Assembly (NCBI RefSeq): GCF_019320115.1
Contig: NC_089583.1
Location: 80,617,928 to 80,681,927, forward strand
Direction: 5' to 3'
Source of the DNA: Miscanthus floridulus
Taxonomy: Eukaryota; Streptophyta; Magnoliopsida; Poales; Poaceae
Length of the DNA: 64,000 bases
The translations under genes were made by a program, and so were the position numbers. Positions 10,395 through 21,579 of the stretch are shown in pieces (the stretch's first letter is position 1; every line of letters starts with the position of its first letter). Below the pieces are notes generated by a model. The model was not told the DNA's origin. It was given only the letters and a program-made list of their open reading frames with translations, and ran no database searches.

Positions 10395-11324
10395 CTAGTT
10401 GAACTTGCGGACCGTGTTCATCTCGGCGACCATGTTCTCTGTCGAGCGGTAACGGACGTCAAGGAGGAGCTTTGATTCTACGAGGGAGAGCGGCAACGGT
10501 CGTGGAAGACCGTGTTCCCTTCCTCGTAGAATCGGAGCTCTTCCGTGGCAAGTACGGTGCCGTCCGATGGAGAAATGCTCGCCGAGATGATCACGTAAGC
10601 AAGTTCAACTAGTATGGATGGTTATTTATTCACATGTCCCGATATCATCGCAGTAGTCTGTCAATCACCGTACTTTTTATTTTAACTTTTTATGAAATGA
10701 AAATCTTAGAAAATAGTTAGAAAATTATAGAAAATCCGTACTAGTTGAACTTGCGGACCGTGTTCTGCTCGGCGAGCATGTTCTCTGTCTAGCGGTAACG
10801 GACATCAAGGAGGAGCTTTGATTCTACGAGGGAGAGCGATAATGGTCGTGAAAGACCGTGTTCCCTTTCTCGTAGAATCGGAGCTCTTCCTTGACTAAGT
10901 ACGGTGTCGTCCGGTGGAGAAATGCTCGCCGAGATGATCACGTAAGCAAGTTCAACTAGTACGGATGGTTATTTATTCACATGTCCCGATATCGTCGCAG
11001 TAGTCTGTCAATCACCGTACTTTTTATTTTAACTTTTTATCAAATGAAAAACTTAGAAAATAGTTAAAAAATTATAGAAAATCCGTACTAGTTGAACTTG
11101 CGGACCGTGTTCAGCTCGGCGAGCATGTTCTCTATCGAGCGGTAACGAACATCAAGGATGAGCTTTGATTCTACGAGGGAGAGCGACAACGGTCGTGGAA
11201 GACCGTGTTCCCTTCCTCGTAGAATCGGAGCTCTTCCTTGACCAAGTACGGTGCCGTCCGGTGGAGAAATGCTCGTCGAGATGATCACGTAAGCAAGGTC
11301 AACTAGTACAGATGGTTATTTATT
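10395..11324. repeat. Triplicated hairpin-forming repeat (period about 346 bp)
   Basis: Units start at 10395, 10741 and 11088 with CTAGTTGAACTTGCGGACCG. Within each unit the first about 95 bp is an imperfect inverted copy of the end, which reads CGCCGAGATGATCACGTAAG.. then TTCAACTAG (10612, 10959, 11306). The hairpins are separated by an AT-rich spacer containing CATGTCCCGATATC. The third unit lacks most of its spacer. It lies in the leader region of CACTA-1, upstream of all its genes. Confidence 0.85.
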
Positions 11325-11335
11325 AAAACATGTTT

Positions 11336-11562
11336 TTGAGCTATAGTGTATTAAAAAATGAGTATAGAGATATAGATAATTTTATAGTTTCTTAATTTTA
11401 TTTGTTTATAAAATAAGAAATTTATAGTGTATTAAAAATGAGTATAGAGAGAAGATGACAACTGCTTAATTGTTTAGAGATATAGATAATTTTATAGTTT
11501 CTTAATTTTATTTGTTTATAAAATGAGAAATTTATAGTGTATTAAAAAATGAGTTTAGAGAG
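11336..11562. repeat. AT-rich direct repeat in CACTA-1
   Basis: A segment with GAGATATAGATAATTTTATA and TTATAGTGTATTAAAAA is present twice in full (from about 11365 and 11477), with a partial copy at the start. The spacing is about 110-125 bp. Confidence 0.7.
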
Positions 11563-11565
11563 TAG

Positions 11566-12101
11566 ATGGCAACTGCTTCCGGGTCCTCGGCCTCTCATGG
11601 GTTTCCAAAGTGACTTAGGCCGGGCCTCCCTCTCATTCCATGCGACAAGTGTCGTGATGAGACGAAGATTGTGATGGAGTACCGAGTGAAGAAGGAGAAT
11701 CCCAACAAGGATCGTATCTTCTACAAGTGTCCAGATCGCAATGTGAGTTATTTTATCGTATTTAATGATTATGGTTAGTTTATACCTATTTTCATGATGG
11801 TTGTGATTAAAGTTCTATTTTTTTGTTTTAATTTCAGTGGGATAGCAGTGGATGATGTTCAGGCTTCTACTGGGAGAAAGAGTATGTTGAACTCGTGCAA
11901 AAATATCTTGCACAACAGGCAGATATGGCGGCTAATGAGGCAGTGATCCAGCCAAAGAAGCTCAAAGATGTTGCACAATCAGGGGATCTATCTGTTTTAG
12001 TTGAGATTGGTCGTGAAATCCTTGTGCTCCTGAAATGTATTTTAGCTTTAGTTCTTTTAGTTGTAGTTGGGATTGTCTACATTGTAGCGATGCTTTCATA
12101 A
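11566..12101 (+). pseudogene. Small GRF-type zinc finger plus C-terminal membrane-segment gene in CACTA-1 (two exons, broken)
   Basis: Exon 1 (11566-11742) begins MATASGSSASHGFPK and encodes IPCDKCRDETKIVMEYRVKK and then RIFYKCPDRN. A GTGAGT..TTTCAG intron (11743-11837) follows. Exon 2 (11838-12101) encodes WDSSG, then CSGFYWEKEYVELVQKYL, a linker, and a hydrophobic stretch ILALVLLVVVGIVYIVAML at the very end. CxxC, KC and CSGFYW match the GRF zinc finger pattern of nucleic-acid-binding proteins; the terminal helix suggests membrane anchoring. TGA stops at 11611 and 11853 interrupt the frame. It sits 88 bp before the transposase ORF, in the same orientation. Its role in transposition is unknown; it may be captured host sequence or an accessory gene. 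Confidence 0.62.
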
Positions 12102-12189
12102 ATTTGTACCTTTTGTGGTGGCACACATGTTGTATAAATAATTAATTATGATCTAGGTTTTAATATGGTATTTATGTCATGTAATGCAG

Positions 12190-15100
12190 ATGAGCCGGCA
12201 TTGGATGTACAATGTTGATCGCCGCTCCTAAGAGTTCATTGATGGCATGCATTCTTTGTTACGTGCGGCCGAGACAAACAAACGCGACGGTTTCATGTGC
12301 TGCCCATGTGCCATATGTAATAACACGGTGGAATATCCTTGCTCAAGGACTCTTCATTCACACTTGTTCAAGTCGGGTTTCATGCCAAACTATATTTGTT
12401 GGACGAAGCACGAAGAAACTGGCGTTGTAATGGAAGAAGGTGAAGAAAAACAATGGGACGACAATGATATTATTCTCGATGGTGCGTGCTTCAATGATAC
12501 TGCAATGGGAGAAGCTGAAGAAGAGGTAGCCACAGAAGATGATCCTGCTGATGATCTTTGTCAGGTCATTCGTGATGCACAAAGAGAATGTGAAAGTGAA
12601 AATGAGAAGATCAAGTTCGAGCGGATGCTAGAAGATCACAATAAATTGTTGTACCCAACTTGTGATGCAGGGCAGAAAAAGTTGGGAACCACACTAGAAT
12701 TGTTGCAATGGAAGGTAAAGAATGATGTATCTGACAAGGGATTTGGAGAGTTACTAAAAATCCAAAAGAAGATGCTTCCGAAGGACAATGAATTGCCCGC
12801 CACTACCTACGAAGCAAAACAAGTTGTCTGCCCTATGGGGCTAGAAATCGAGAAGATACATGCATGTCCTAATGACTGCATGCTGTACCATGGCAAAGAG
12901 TACGAGAAATTAGATGCATTCCCGATATGCCATGCATCGCGGTATAAGATCAGACGAGATGACCCTGGTGATGTTGAGGGCGAACGTCCGTGGAAGAAAA
13001 TCCCTACCAAGGTTATGTGGTATGCTCCTATAATACCACGCTTGAAACATCTGTTCAGAAACAAAGAACATGCAAAATTGTTGCGATGGCACAAAGAAGA
13101 CCGTAAGGTAGACAATATGTTGAGACACCCTGCTGATGGGTCCTAGTGGAGAGCAATCGACAGAGAATTCCCGTAGTTTGCAAATGATGCAAGAAACTTA
13201 AGGTTTGCTTTAAGTACAGATGGTATCAATCCTTTTGGAGAGCAGAACAGTAGTCATAGCACTTGGCCTGTTACTCTAAGTATCTACAACCTTCCTCCTT
13301 GGTTATGCATGAAGCAAAAGTTCATTATGATGCCTGTGCTCATCCAAGGCTCGAAGCAACCTGGCAATGACATCGATGTGTACCTGAGATCACTTATTGA
13401 CGAACTTCTCATTTTATGGAATAAAGAAGGTGTACGTGTGTGGGATGAGTACAAACAGGAACACTTTGATCTGCGAGCATTGTTGTTCATAACAATCAAT
13501 GATTGGCCTACTCTAAGTAATCTTTTAGGACAGTCAAACAAGGGATATAATGCATGCACACACTGCTTCGGTGATATTAGAGGTGTATTCTTAAAAAAAT
13601 GTCAAAAGGTCGTGTACCTTGGCCATCGTCGATTTCTTCCTACAAATCACCCTGTAAGAAAGAAAGGCAAGTATTTTAAAGGGAAAGCAGACCACCTGAC
13701 CAAGCCTCGCAACCGAACCGGTGAGGATGTACTCGATATGGTCAATGATGTGAAAGTCATCTTTGGAAAAGGACATGGCAGCCAACCTATTCCGAACGAC
13801 GCTAACGGTCACGCACCCATGTGGAAGAAGAAGTCCATATTTTGGGACCTACCCTATTGGCAAGTCCTAGAGATCCGCAGCTCGATCGACATGATGCACC
13901 TGACGAAGAATCTTTGTGTGAACCTGCTAGGCTTCATGGGTGTGTATGGAAAGCCTAAGGACACATTTGAAGCACGACAGGACCTGCGTTGTTTGAGAGA
14001 AAGAGACAACCTACATCCAGAGAAGACAGATGATGGACGCCATTACTTACGTCCTGTCAGCTACACTCTAAGCAAAGAGGAGAAGGAAATCATGTTTGAA
14101 TGCTTAAACAACATCAAGGTACCATCTGGATTCTCCTCGAATATAAAGGATATTATAAATGTGCCAGAGAAGAAATTCTGTAACTTAAAGTCCCATGACT
14201 GTCACGTTCTCATGACGCAATTACTTCCAGTTGTATTAAGAGGAATTCTACCTCCAAATGTACGTCTAGCCACCGTGAAGCTATGTGCATTCCTTAATGC
14301 AATTTCTCAAAAGGCAATTGATCCAACTGATCTAGCTAAACTACAGAATGATGTGGTTCAATGTCTCATTAGCTTTGAGTTAGTGTTCCCTCCTTCCTTC
14401 TTTGATATCATGACACGCCTCCTAGTTCACCTAGTCAAGGAGATTTTCATTCTCGGTCTTGTGTTCCTACACAACATGTTCCCCTTAGAGAGATTTATGG
14501 GAGTCCTGAAGAAATATGTTCACAACCGTGCTCGCCCAGAAGGAAGCATCGCCAAGGGCTATGGAACAGAAGAGGTCATTGAGTTCTGTGTTGACTTTAT
14601 TCTCGACCTTGACTCGATTGGTGTTCCTGAATTGAGACATGAGGGGAGACTAAGCGGAAAGGGAACACTAGGGAGGAAAACATATATTGGTATGGAGGAT
14701 GATTATTTCAATAAAGCGCACTACACAGTTCTACAGAACTCCTCTTTGGTAGATCCGTATATTGAAACACACAAGGATCTCTTACGATCTGAGTTTCCAG
14801 GGAAGACTGAAGCTTGGATTATGCGTAAGCACATGGAAACTTTTGGCGGTTGGTTGTGAAAAAATGTCAAGGTGATGAGAGCATCCATGAGCAACTGTAT
14901 TTATTGGCTATGCAACCATCATGGCATATCGTAATATACAAAGGGTACGAGATAAATGGGAACATATTCTACACAGTAGCCCAAGATAAAAGGAGTACCA
15001 ACCAAAACAGTGGTGTCCGCATAGATGCCACAGACCCGAATGGGAATAAGCAGACATATTATGGCCGCATAGATGAAATATGGGAACTAGAATATGCACC

Positions 15101-15539
15101 TACTTTGAAGATCCCATTGTTCAAGTGCTAATGGGTCAAGGTGACCAGAGGCGGGGTAACAGTTGACAACGAGTATGGAATGACAACAGTAGACCTTAGT
15201 AATATTGGGTACAAAGACGAACCATTCGTCCTTGCCAAAGATGTGAATCAGGTGTTCTATGTCAATGATATGTCTACCAAACCAAAAAGAGGGAAAAACG
15301 ATAATGACTCAACCAAAGAGTCAAAGCGCCACATAGTTCTTTTAGGGAAAAGAGTCATCGTGGGAATCGAGGACAAGTCGGACATGTCAGAAGATTATGA
15401 AAAGTATGACCGAATTCCGCCCTTCAAAGTGAATAAAGACCCTAGCATCTTGGTAAATGATGAGGACACTCCATGGTTACGACGCGATCATAACCAAGGG
15501 ACATACATAAAGAAGAAGTTCACTGCTGTGCCCACTTGA
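12190..15539 (+). pseudogene. CACTA transposase, TNP2 type (TNPD-like), inactivated
   Basis: The frame starts MSRHWMYNVDRRS at 12190. In order it carries a transposase-associated Cys/His region (FMCCPCAICNNT, about residues 37-48), the Transposase_21 core beginning GLEIEKIHACPNDCMLYHG, and the stretch from DLRALLFITINDWPTLSNL to SSIDMMHLTKNLCVNLLG. C-terminal DUF4218-like (FPLERFMGVLKKYVHNRARP) and DUF4216-like (FYTVAQD, GYKDEPFVLA) regions follow. The family cuts and pastes CACTA elements by binding their ends. Here stops at 12229 (TAA), 13144 (TAG), 13174 (TAG) and 15129 (TAA) and a frameshift near 14850 destroy it. The rest is well preserved, suggesting fairly recent decay. It lies in a single exon. 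Confidence 0.93.
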
Positions 15540-16006
15540 TGATATAGTGATTTAATGTAGTGTGTGTTTGAGATATTGTGTAATAATTGTGAATTCAGAT
15601 GTTTATTATGTCGTGTTTCAAATTAAATCAATGTTTGATTTGGTGGGATTTCTCTCTCGAAAAGTAAAATTATGATATTGAGTGATGAAAAATTAAAATA
15701 TTAACGTTAAAATGATGTGAAAACAAATTTCCTGTCCAAAACCAATAATTTTAATAATTTTAATTAAACACTACATTTTTGCATTAACGAAATAATAAAT
15801 ATTAGTTACATTATGTTTTACAATTATAACAAAAAAAAAGTTAGGTTATAGATTTTTCTTATATGCAATAAAGAAAAAGAAAATCCATATTTTTAACAAA
15901 ATAATTTTATGCCTTTTATTTAATTTACTATATATTTAACAAGAAAATCCATATTTCTATTAAAAAGTCTGCTCAAAACTGGCGGGAAACGAAACTGCAG
16001 GCCACC
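15540..16006. other. AT-rich spacer between the two main CACTA-1 genes
   Basis: Strongly AT-rich with poly-A and poly-T runs; presumably the 3' untranslated region of the TNP2 gene. No other feature was seen. Confidence 0.5.
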
Positions 16007-16236
16007 TTACTCCCGGGTGGGAAGCCCACCCAGGAGTAAAGGTGGACTGCAGTTTCGTGACCTGCCAAAAAAACCCTTTACTCCCGGTGCGTGTTACCAA
16101 CCAGGAGTAAAGGTATACCTTTACTCCCGGTTGGTAACATGCACCGGGAGTAAAGGGACCTTTACTCCTGGTTGGTAACGCGCACCGGGAGTAAAGACCC
16201 TTTACTCCCGGCTGGTGGCTGGCACCGGGAGTAAAT
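16007..16236. repeat. Internal array of CACTA-1 subterminal-type repeats
   Basis: CTTTACTCCCGGTTGGTAAC and inverses such as GCACCGGGAGTAAAG alternate through this stretch, just like the arrays at the two ends of the element (there as TTTAGTCCCGG). They lie 4.8-5.5 kb from either terminus, between the TNP2 gene and the second gene, immediately before a TATA box. Confidence 0.85.
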
Positions 16237-16243
16237 CTCCCTG

Positions 16244-16250
16244 GTATATA
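16244..16250 (+). promoter_or_regulatory. TATA box of the second CACTA-1 gene
   Basis: GTATATAACC follows the internal repeat array and precedes a C/T-rich leader (16260-16400), mirroring the left-end promoter at 10074. Confidence 0.5.
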
Positions 16251-17020
16251 ACCGCCAGCGCCTGGCGCAGATCGATCCGCTCCTCTTCTTCCTCGTCGAA
16301 CACCACCGCCCTCTTCTTCCTCGCGCCTCCATCCGTTCGCCTTCCGTGACACCGCCGCCCTCTTCTTCCTCGTGCGGCCTCCACCACGCGCGCCCGTGGC
16401 CCTCCTCCGTGCGCGCCCGTGGCCCTCCACCGTGCCCTCCTCTGCGCGTGTCTGAGGCCCTCCACTGCCGAGCTCGAGGTGATCAGTTCGTCTCTCTGTA
16501 CATTCTCAGACGGTGGAAAACTTCAAAAAATGTTATATTTTGCTGTGATACTGAATATAGATGTTCTAAAGTAAATTACAAATGTCCTAAATTTTATATA
16601 CGCAAATATCATATAAAAATGAAGGAAAACTTCAACGTTTCTTCATTTGTGAACTTTGAATATACAGATATAATATATTAATGTTGCTAAGTAATATGAG
16701 CATTACATATTTTTTCCACCGCCACTCTTGTCACACCGCCCTCTCTCGCGGCCTAGTCGATCAACATTCGTATTATCATTATCGTTAACGCTAAACAATC
16801 ACACCAGGGCAAACCGTGCTGTTGATGTCACCAACGTGGTTCGCCCTAGTCACCGACACAATTCGCCCTCGGCCGTTTATGTATAGCCCTAATTCGCCCT
16901 AGTGTGGCGAATTGCGTCCGTGACCGAGGGGCAAGATTAATAATGCATATTGTTCGTAGATTTTACGCATGTAAGCAAAGATTTGACGTACTATATATTG
17001 GTTTTGTTTTTTGAATCTAG
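16251..17020 (+). other. Leader/intron region of the second CACTA-1 gene
   Basis: CT-rich, GC-rich leader to about 16470, then AT-rich sequence ending GTTTTGTTTTTTGAATCTAG at 17020, a plausible splice acceptor directly before the ATG. GGCGAATT-type words repeat near 16840-16920. No separate gene. Confidence 0.4.
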
Positions 17021-20000
17021 ATGGCCGACCCAAGAAACATGGATGAGGAGGAGTTGATGATGAATTTGATCAACACTGGCACTCAAGTTGCCGGCGATGA
17101 TGGTGCTAACAATAACGTGCAAGAGGATGCAGATGATGGGAGTCAGTACTTAGCTCTTGAACAAAATGAGCAACAACATATTGGCCAAGTATATATTTTT
17201 TATTATTAGCTATATATATTATCATATGTCTTATGTGTGCTCATGACATTAAAAATAATGTTTATGTTTTGTAGCCCTCTAGATTGACATCAACAACTAC
17301 AACGAAGAGTAAAAATGTTCGAGGTCCCAAAAAGCCATTGGAGGGCCGCTTCATCATCTCGGAGTTCAATGTGGATACAGGCGAACCGGGGGGGGCAAAT
17401 AAAACAAAATTCATGCACCACTGTGGTTATCTTGTATGGGACCGGCTCTCGATCAGTTGCTGCGAATGGAAGAAGAAGACCAATGCTCCTCATATCAGTT
17501 TTGTCTCCGATCGTGACAAGATGTTAATTTGGAATGATGTCTTAGAACATTTCACGCTCCAAACAGATGGTTATGGTGATATAATAGATGGTGATGAATT
17601 GAAGGAGCGAGTTAGGGATTGGGCAATGAAGAAGATGGCCACCCAGTTTCAGACTTGGAAGAAACACTTATACATGATGTATGTCAAGAAGAACATAGCA
17701 CCAGATTTTACTGTCCTAGGCCCGATCTCAAAGCAAAGGCCCTATTAGGATGAGTTTGTATAGTACAAAACGTTGGAAGAGGGTGTGAGTCGGGTGATAA
17801 AGAACCAACGTAATGCCCAACATAAGACATACCACCATAACTTGGGATCAGGTGGCTACCCGACTGCCATGAAGAAGTGGAACAAAATGGAAGCAGACCT
17901 TCTTGCCAAGGGTATCACACTAGAATCACTCGAGTGGGGAGAGCGTGCAAAGAATTGATTTTTCGCTCATGGGGGAACACTGGACCAGGAGATAGGGAAG
18001 TGCGTTTATGGTGCAAGACTGCAAGAAACAGTAGAAAGATTGTTTTATGCTCAGAGAGATACTGCTAGTGGTGCGTTCAGGTCCAACAGATAGAAGGATG
18101 AACTCACATACGCCATCGGGACTATTGAACATGGTGGCCGAACTAGAGGCAAAGGAAGTGTCTCATGGGAGCATGGATTCCCTCAGGACAGACCTCCCTA
18201 CAGAAGCCGCCATAGAAAGAAGGAAGAAGAGGCACAGTGGCTCCAGAGGTTGGAGAAAGCGGTGCGTGAAGCACAGGAGCGGGAAAAAAACCTTGAAGCG
18301 AGAATGCAGGAGGAAATCAGAAGGCAAGTGCAAATAGCAGTGAGTGCAAGCAAGCAGACATTAGAGCCAGTAATCAACATTAGCCAATCTGTTCAATTGA
18401 AAAGCAGCTGCGCTTCCACAGAGATACCAAATCAAGAGGACACAGGACTACGTTTCCCTATGCATGACGTCACTGAACCTTTTACATCGTGTGAGCTACA
18501 CATTCCGAAGAGGAATTCCACAATCAAGGTGGCAATCGGTCTTGTTAATCCTATCGACCGAACCAAGACACCAAGGATTCATGGGAATATAATCCAAGAA
18601 GGATATGCTACCATCTCGGTAGATAAAGCTAAAAAAGGTTTTAGTGATTTGCCTCTTGACATTCCTGGAGGTGATGGCGAGAAGACTCTAGGAGAAGCAG
18701 AGAAGACATTCATTCTATGGTGCAAGCGCTACATCATCATTCATGGGATGTCGCCTCCACCTCCTCCTGAACTACCTCACCATAGGTGCGGATGAAAACA
18801 CTACATCATTAATTTATATTGGCTTAAATAATTAACAATCTGCTCATAATAATATGTCATTCCTTTTTTTGTAGCAGATCCTCCCCCAACCTAAATCCAA
18901 TTGTTCAATCGCTAGATCATCATAGTGCTCTGTACGATGACAATGTGTTGGAAGGCGAGGTTGCATCCACACCATCTCTAAGGAGGTCTCCAACGCCACA
19001 GCCGCCACCTCCAAGGAAGTCTCCAACGCCGCTGCCACCACCTCCAAGGAGGTCTCCAATGCCTCCCCCGCCCCTGCCTACCAAGAAGCCAAGTACCAAG
19101 AGGCCAGCTCCGCAAACGAAGAACCAGTCCCCACCGGCAAAGAAAGCCACCGTAAAACCAAGGGCTATTCCCAAAATAATATCTGAATAGAAGGAAGAAG
19201 TAACTGATGCATATAAAAAAGATATGTCCAAATTCTATGACAAACTTAAAAAGAATCAAGAAGCAAGGAGAAACCCAAAGAAACCGTACTTCTTCGTAGC
19301 TCCAGATATTCTTAGAAAAAAGGTGGCTTCTTACCAGCAACAACAGTGAGAATCTCGTAAGCCGTCCAAATCAACGTTAACGGACTATGACCGCACTCTC
19401 ACCAAGTCAATTGAGGTGGCATAGAAAAAGAAGCAAGCAGAGAAAGGAGTTGCACAACTCGGACAACAATCGCACCAATCAGTTCCCCCGCTAGTTATTG
19501 GTAATGAATATGGTTCGAATTTAGGATTAATGCATCAGGCAAACATACCTCCAGATATCGATTTGGATCACCTTGGTGAATTTATTGATGAGACTGGTCT
19601 CAACCTTTACCAGATGTTTAGTGATGGAAACATTGAGAGTGCGGCGGAGGTTGATATATGGAAGAAAAAATTTGTACTAGGCCAGAGTCTATACAACCCT
19701 CAAGCCTTATCTGATCTGGGGACGCAAATGTACCTGCTAAACAAGTGGTACATGCAGGCGTCTACCGGTGGAGACTTCTGCATTGGCGTCAGAATTAGAG
19801 ACAAACATTGGTTCCGTGGCGATGATGTTATGTATGTTGACTTTGCAGAATTTCATCAACTATGCCACCTGACCTCTCTGGACAAAGTTATCATTAGCTG
19901 CTATTGCCTGTAAGTAATAATTCTTTCGATCTATTATTAAACTCATCATATGTGTGTATATGCATATAAATTATCCTAACAAGTACTATATATATGCAGA

Positions 20001-21012
20001 TTTACAATGACAGAGCTCAGGAAGGAAGGCTGCAATGAAATTGGTTTTGTTGATCCCCATATAGTATTCAAAGACCCAGTTACTCCAAAGACTAATTGGA
20101 AGTCTGAGTCAGAGAGTAACATCATGAACTTCTTAGTGAACCGACGCCACAAGAAGGATATACTCTTTCTCTACAACCTCAAGTGAGTGTTAATAATGTC
20201 GATCATCCTTAATGACTCATATGTTGATTCTAGTTAATTAATGAGTGTTATACGTTATATCCTATAAACACATGCAGCAATCACTGGATATTGATGGACA
20301 TCAATCTAGTGAAAAGTCACTTGATAATCTATGACTCGATGAGAAAACCACAACAAGACTACCAAGATATGATAGATATTATCCAGAGGTAATTTCGGTA
20401 TCTCTAGCAACTATATATACACACAAACATGATGATTAACTATATCTAATGACATGGCAAATTTTTTATTGGGTAGTGTTTGGAAAACCTTTATTGAGAA
20501 GCAACACATAGAAAAATGCAAAGCGCCACTGAATGTAATCCCTTTGAAAGTAAGTCCCCTGAATCGCATCATCTTTATTAATTAAACATATAGCTTTCAC
20601 CAGATCACCAGATTGGATGACAAATCTTTTTCTCATAAAGTGGTGTCTGAGGCAGGAACAGGGGAACAACTACTGTGGTTACTATGTTTGCAAGTTTATC
20701 AAGGTGGTCTTCCAAAGAACTCCTACAGAGAGACTCAAAGTACGTTAAAAATAAACTATATATTCATTTAATTATTATTATTAATTGTGTTACTATGTCT
20801 TTATATATATATATATATATCTTTTTTGTACATATATTAATTTATTTTCCTTTAATTCAAACCTGTAGGCTCGATGGTTGGAGGAAAAGGTCATATGGCA
20901 AGACCAAATCAAAGCAATTCAAGAGTCTATAGCCGGATTTTTTAATGAGCAGGTCATCGATTCCAAGGGCGAGTTCTACTTCGACCCAACACTGCCATTG
21001 AAGCCAAGCTAG
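17021..21012 (+). pseudogene. Second CACTA-1 gene: Transposase_24/TNPA-like protein with C-terminal Ulp1 (C48) protease domain, 8 exons, inactivated
   Basis: Exons inferred from GT/AG junctions: 17021-17188, 17275-18785, 18878-19919, 20000-20182, 20278-20388, 20477-20549, 20641-20739, 20869-21012. The N-terminal part is the plant En/Spm Transposase_24 type (KERVRDWAMKKMATQFQTWK, and the later GARLQETVERLFYAQRDTAS), followed by a coiled-coil-like KEEEAQ..REAQEREKNLEARMQEE and a Pro-rich SPTP/PPPPR tract. The C-terminal exons form a Ulp1-like domain with His in NNHWILMDIN, Asp in LIIYDSM and Cys in GNNYCGYYVCKF, ending LPLKPS. Such domains cleave ubiquitin-like proteins. Stops at 17746, 17956, 18091, 19188, 19347 and 19422 inactivate it. 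The duplication begins inside exon 2 at 17973. Confidence 0.85.
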
Positions 21013-21140
21013 AGGATGAGAGAAAACTTGTTATATCACAACAACTGTAATGCAATCTTTTGTAATATATGCACATGAAATAATATAATGTAAAATACAC
21101 ATATGCATGCATGCATGTAAATATATATATGATGCATGCA

Positions 21141-21143
<3 letters not shown>

Positions 21144-21181
<38 letters not shown>
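21144..21181. repeat. (AT)n microsatellite in CACTA-1
   Basis: An uninterrupted TA run preceded by repeated GCATGCAT words (21104-21142). Its length is identical in the second copy (40053-40090), notable for a normally length-variable tract. Confidence 0.85.
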
Positions 21182-21184
<3 letters not shown>

Positions 21185-21269
21185 TAATTAGCAGCGTACA
21201 ATACGACTTCAAAAACCTATTTTGAAAAAAAACAAAAAAAATGAAAAGAAAAGAAAAAAGAAAAAAAAC

Positions 21270-21517
21270 CTTTAGTCCCGGTTCGTATTACCAACCGGGA
21301 CTAAAGGGTGCCGGCCATCGTGGCATGTCAGGAGGCACCTTTAGTCCTGGTTGGTGTTACCCACCGGGACTAAAGGTCCCCCTTTAGTCCCCTTTAGTCC
21401 CGGTTCCTGACCCGGGACTAAAGGACCACCCTTTAGTCCCGGATGCTTGCTCCCGGGTGGGGAACCGGGACTAGAGGGGGTTCCCCACCGGGAGTAAAGC
21501 TCTGTTGTCTACCAGTG
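21270..21517. repeat. Right subterminal repeat array and TIR of CACTA-1
   Basis: CTTTAGTCCCGGTTCG, AACCGGGACTAAAGG and related words in alternating orientation, ending at the terminus CTGTTGTCTACCAGTG. Their arrangement matches the left array. Confidence 0.88.
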
Positions 21518-21579
21518 GCCTCATATATTTATTTTAGTTGTTTTACAATGTAAACTATGTGGGTGGCTCGCGCAGTGGG

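Larger units (their letters stand above)
9788..21517 (+). mobile_element. Full-length CACTA (En/Spm) transposon, decayed autonomous type
   Basis: The left terminus CACTAGTAGAGAACAGACC and the right terminus (reverse complement CACTGGTAGACAACAGAGC) are matching TIRs. The 3-bp duplication GCC lies at 9785-9787 and 21518-21520. Subterminal arrays of CTTTAGTCCCGGTTGG-type repeats sit inside both ends. The element carries three gene units on the plus strand: a GRF-finger/TM ORF (11566), a TNP2-type transposase (12190) and a second gene with a Ulp1 protease domain (17021). All contain stops, so this copy cannot move on its own. Length is 11,730 bp. The 3' part, from 17973, is repeated at 36882-40426. 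Confidence 0.93.

Noticed and set aside
18920..19343. Minus-strand Trp/Gly-rich frames opposite the Pro-rich part of the CACTA gene
   Set aside because: Antisense shadows of the SPTP/PPPPR tract.
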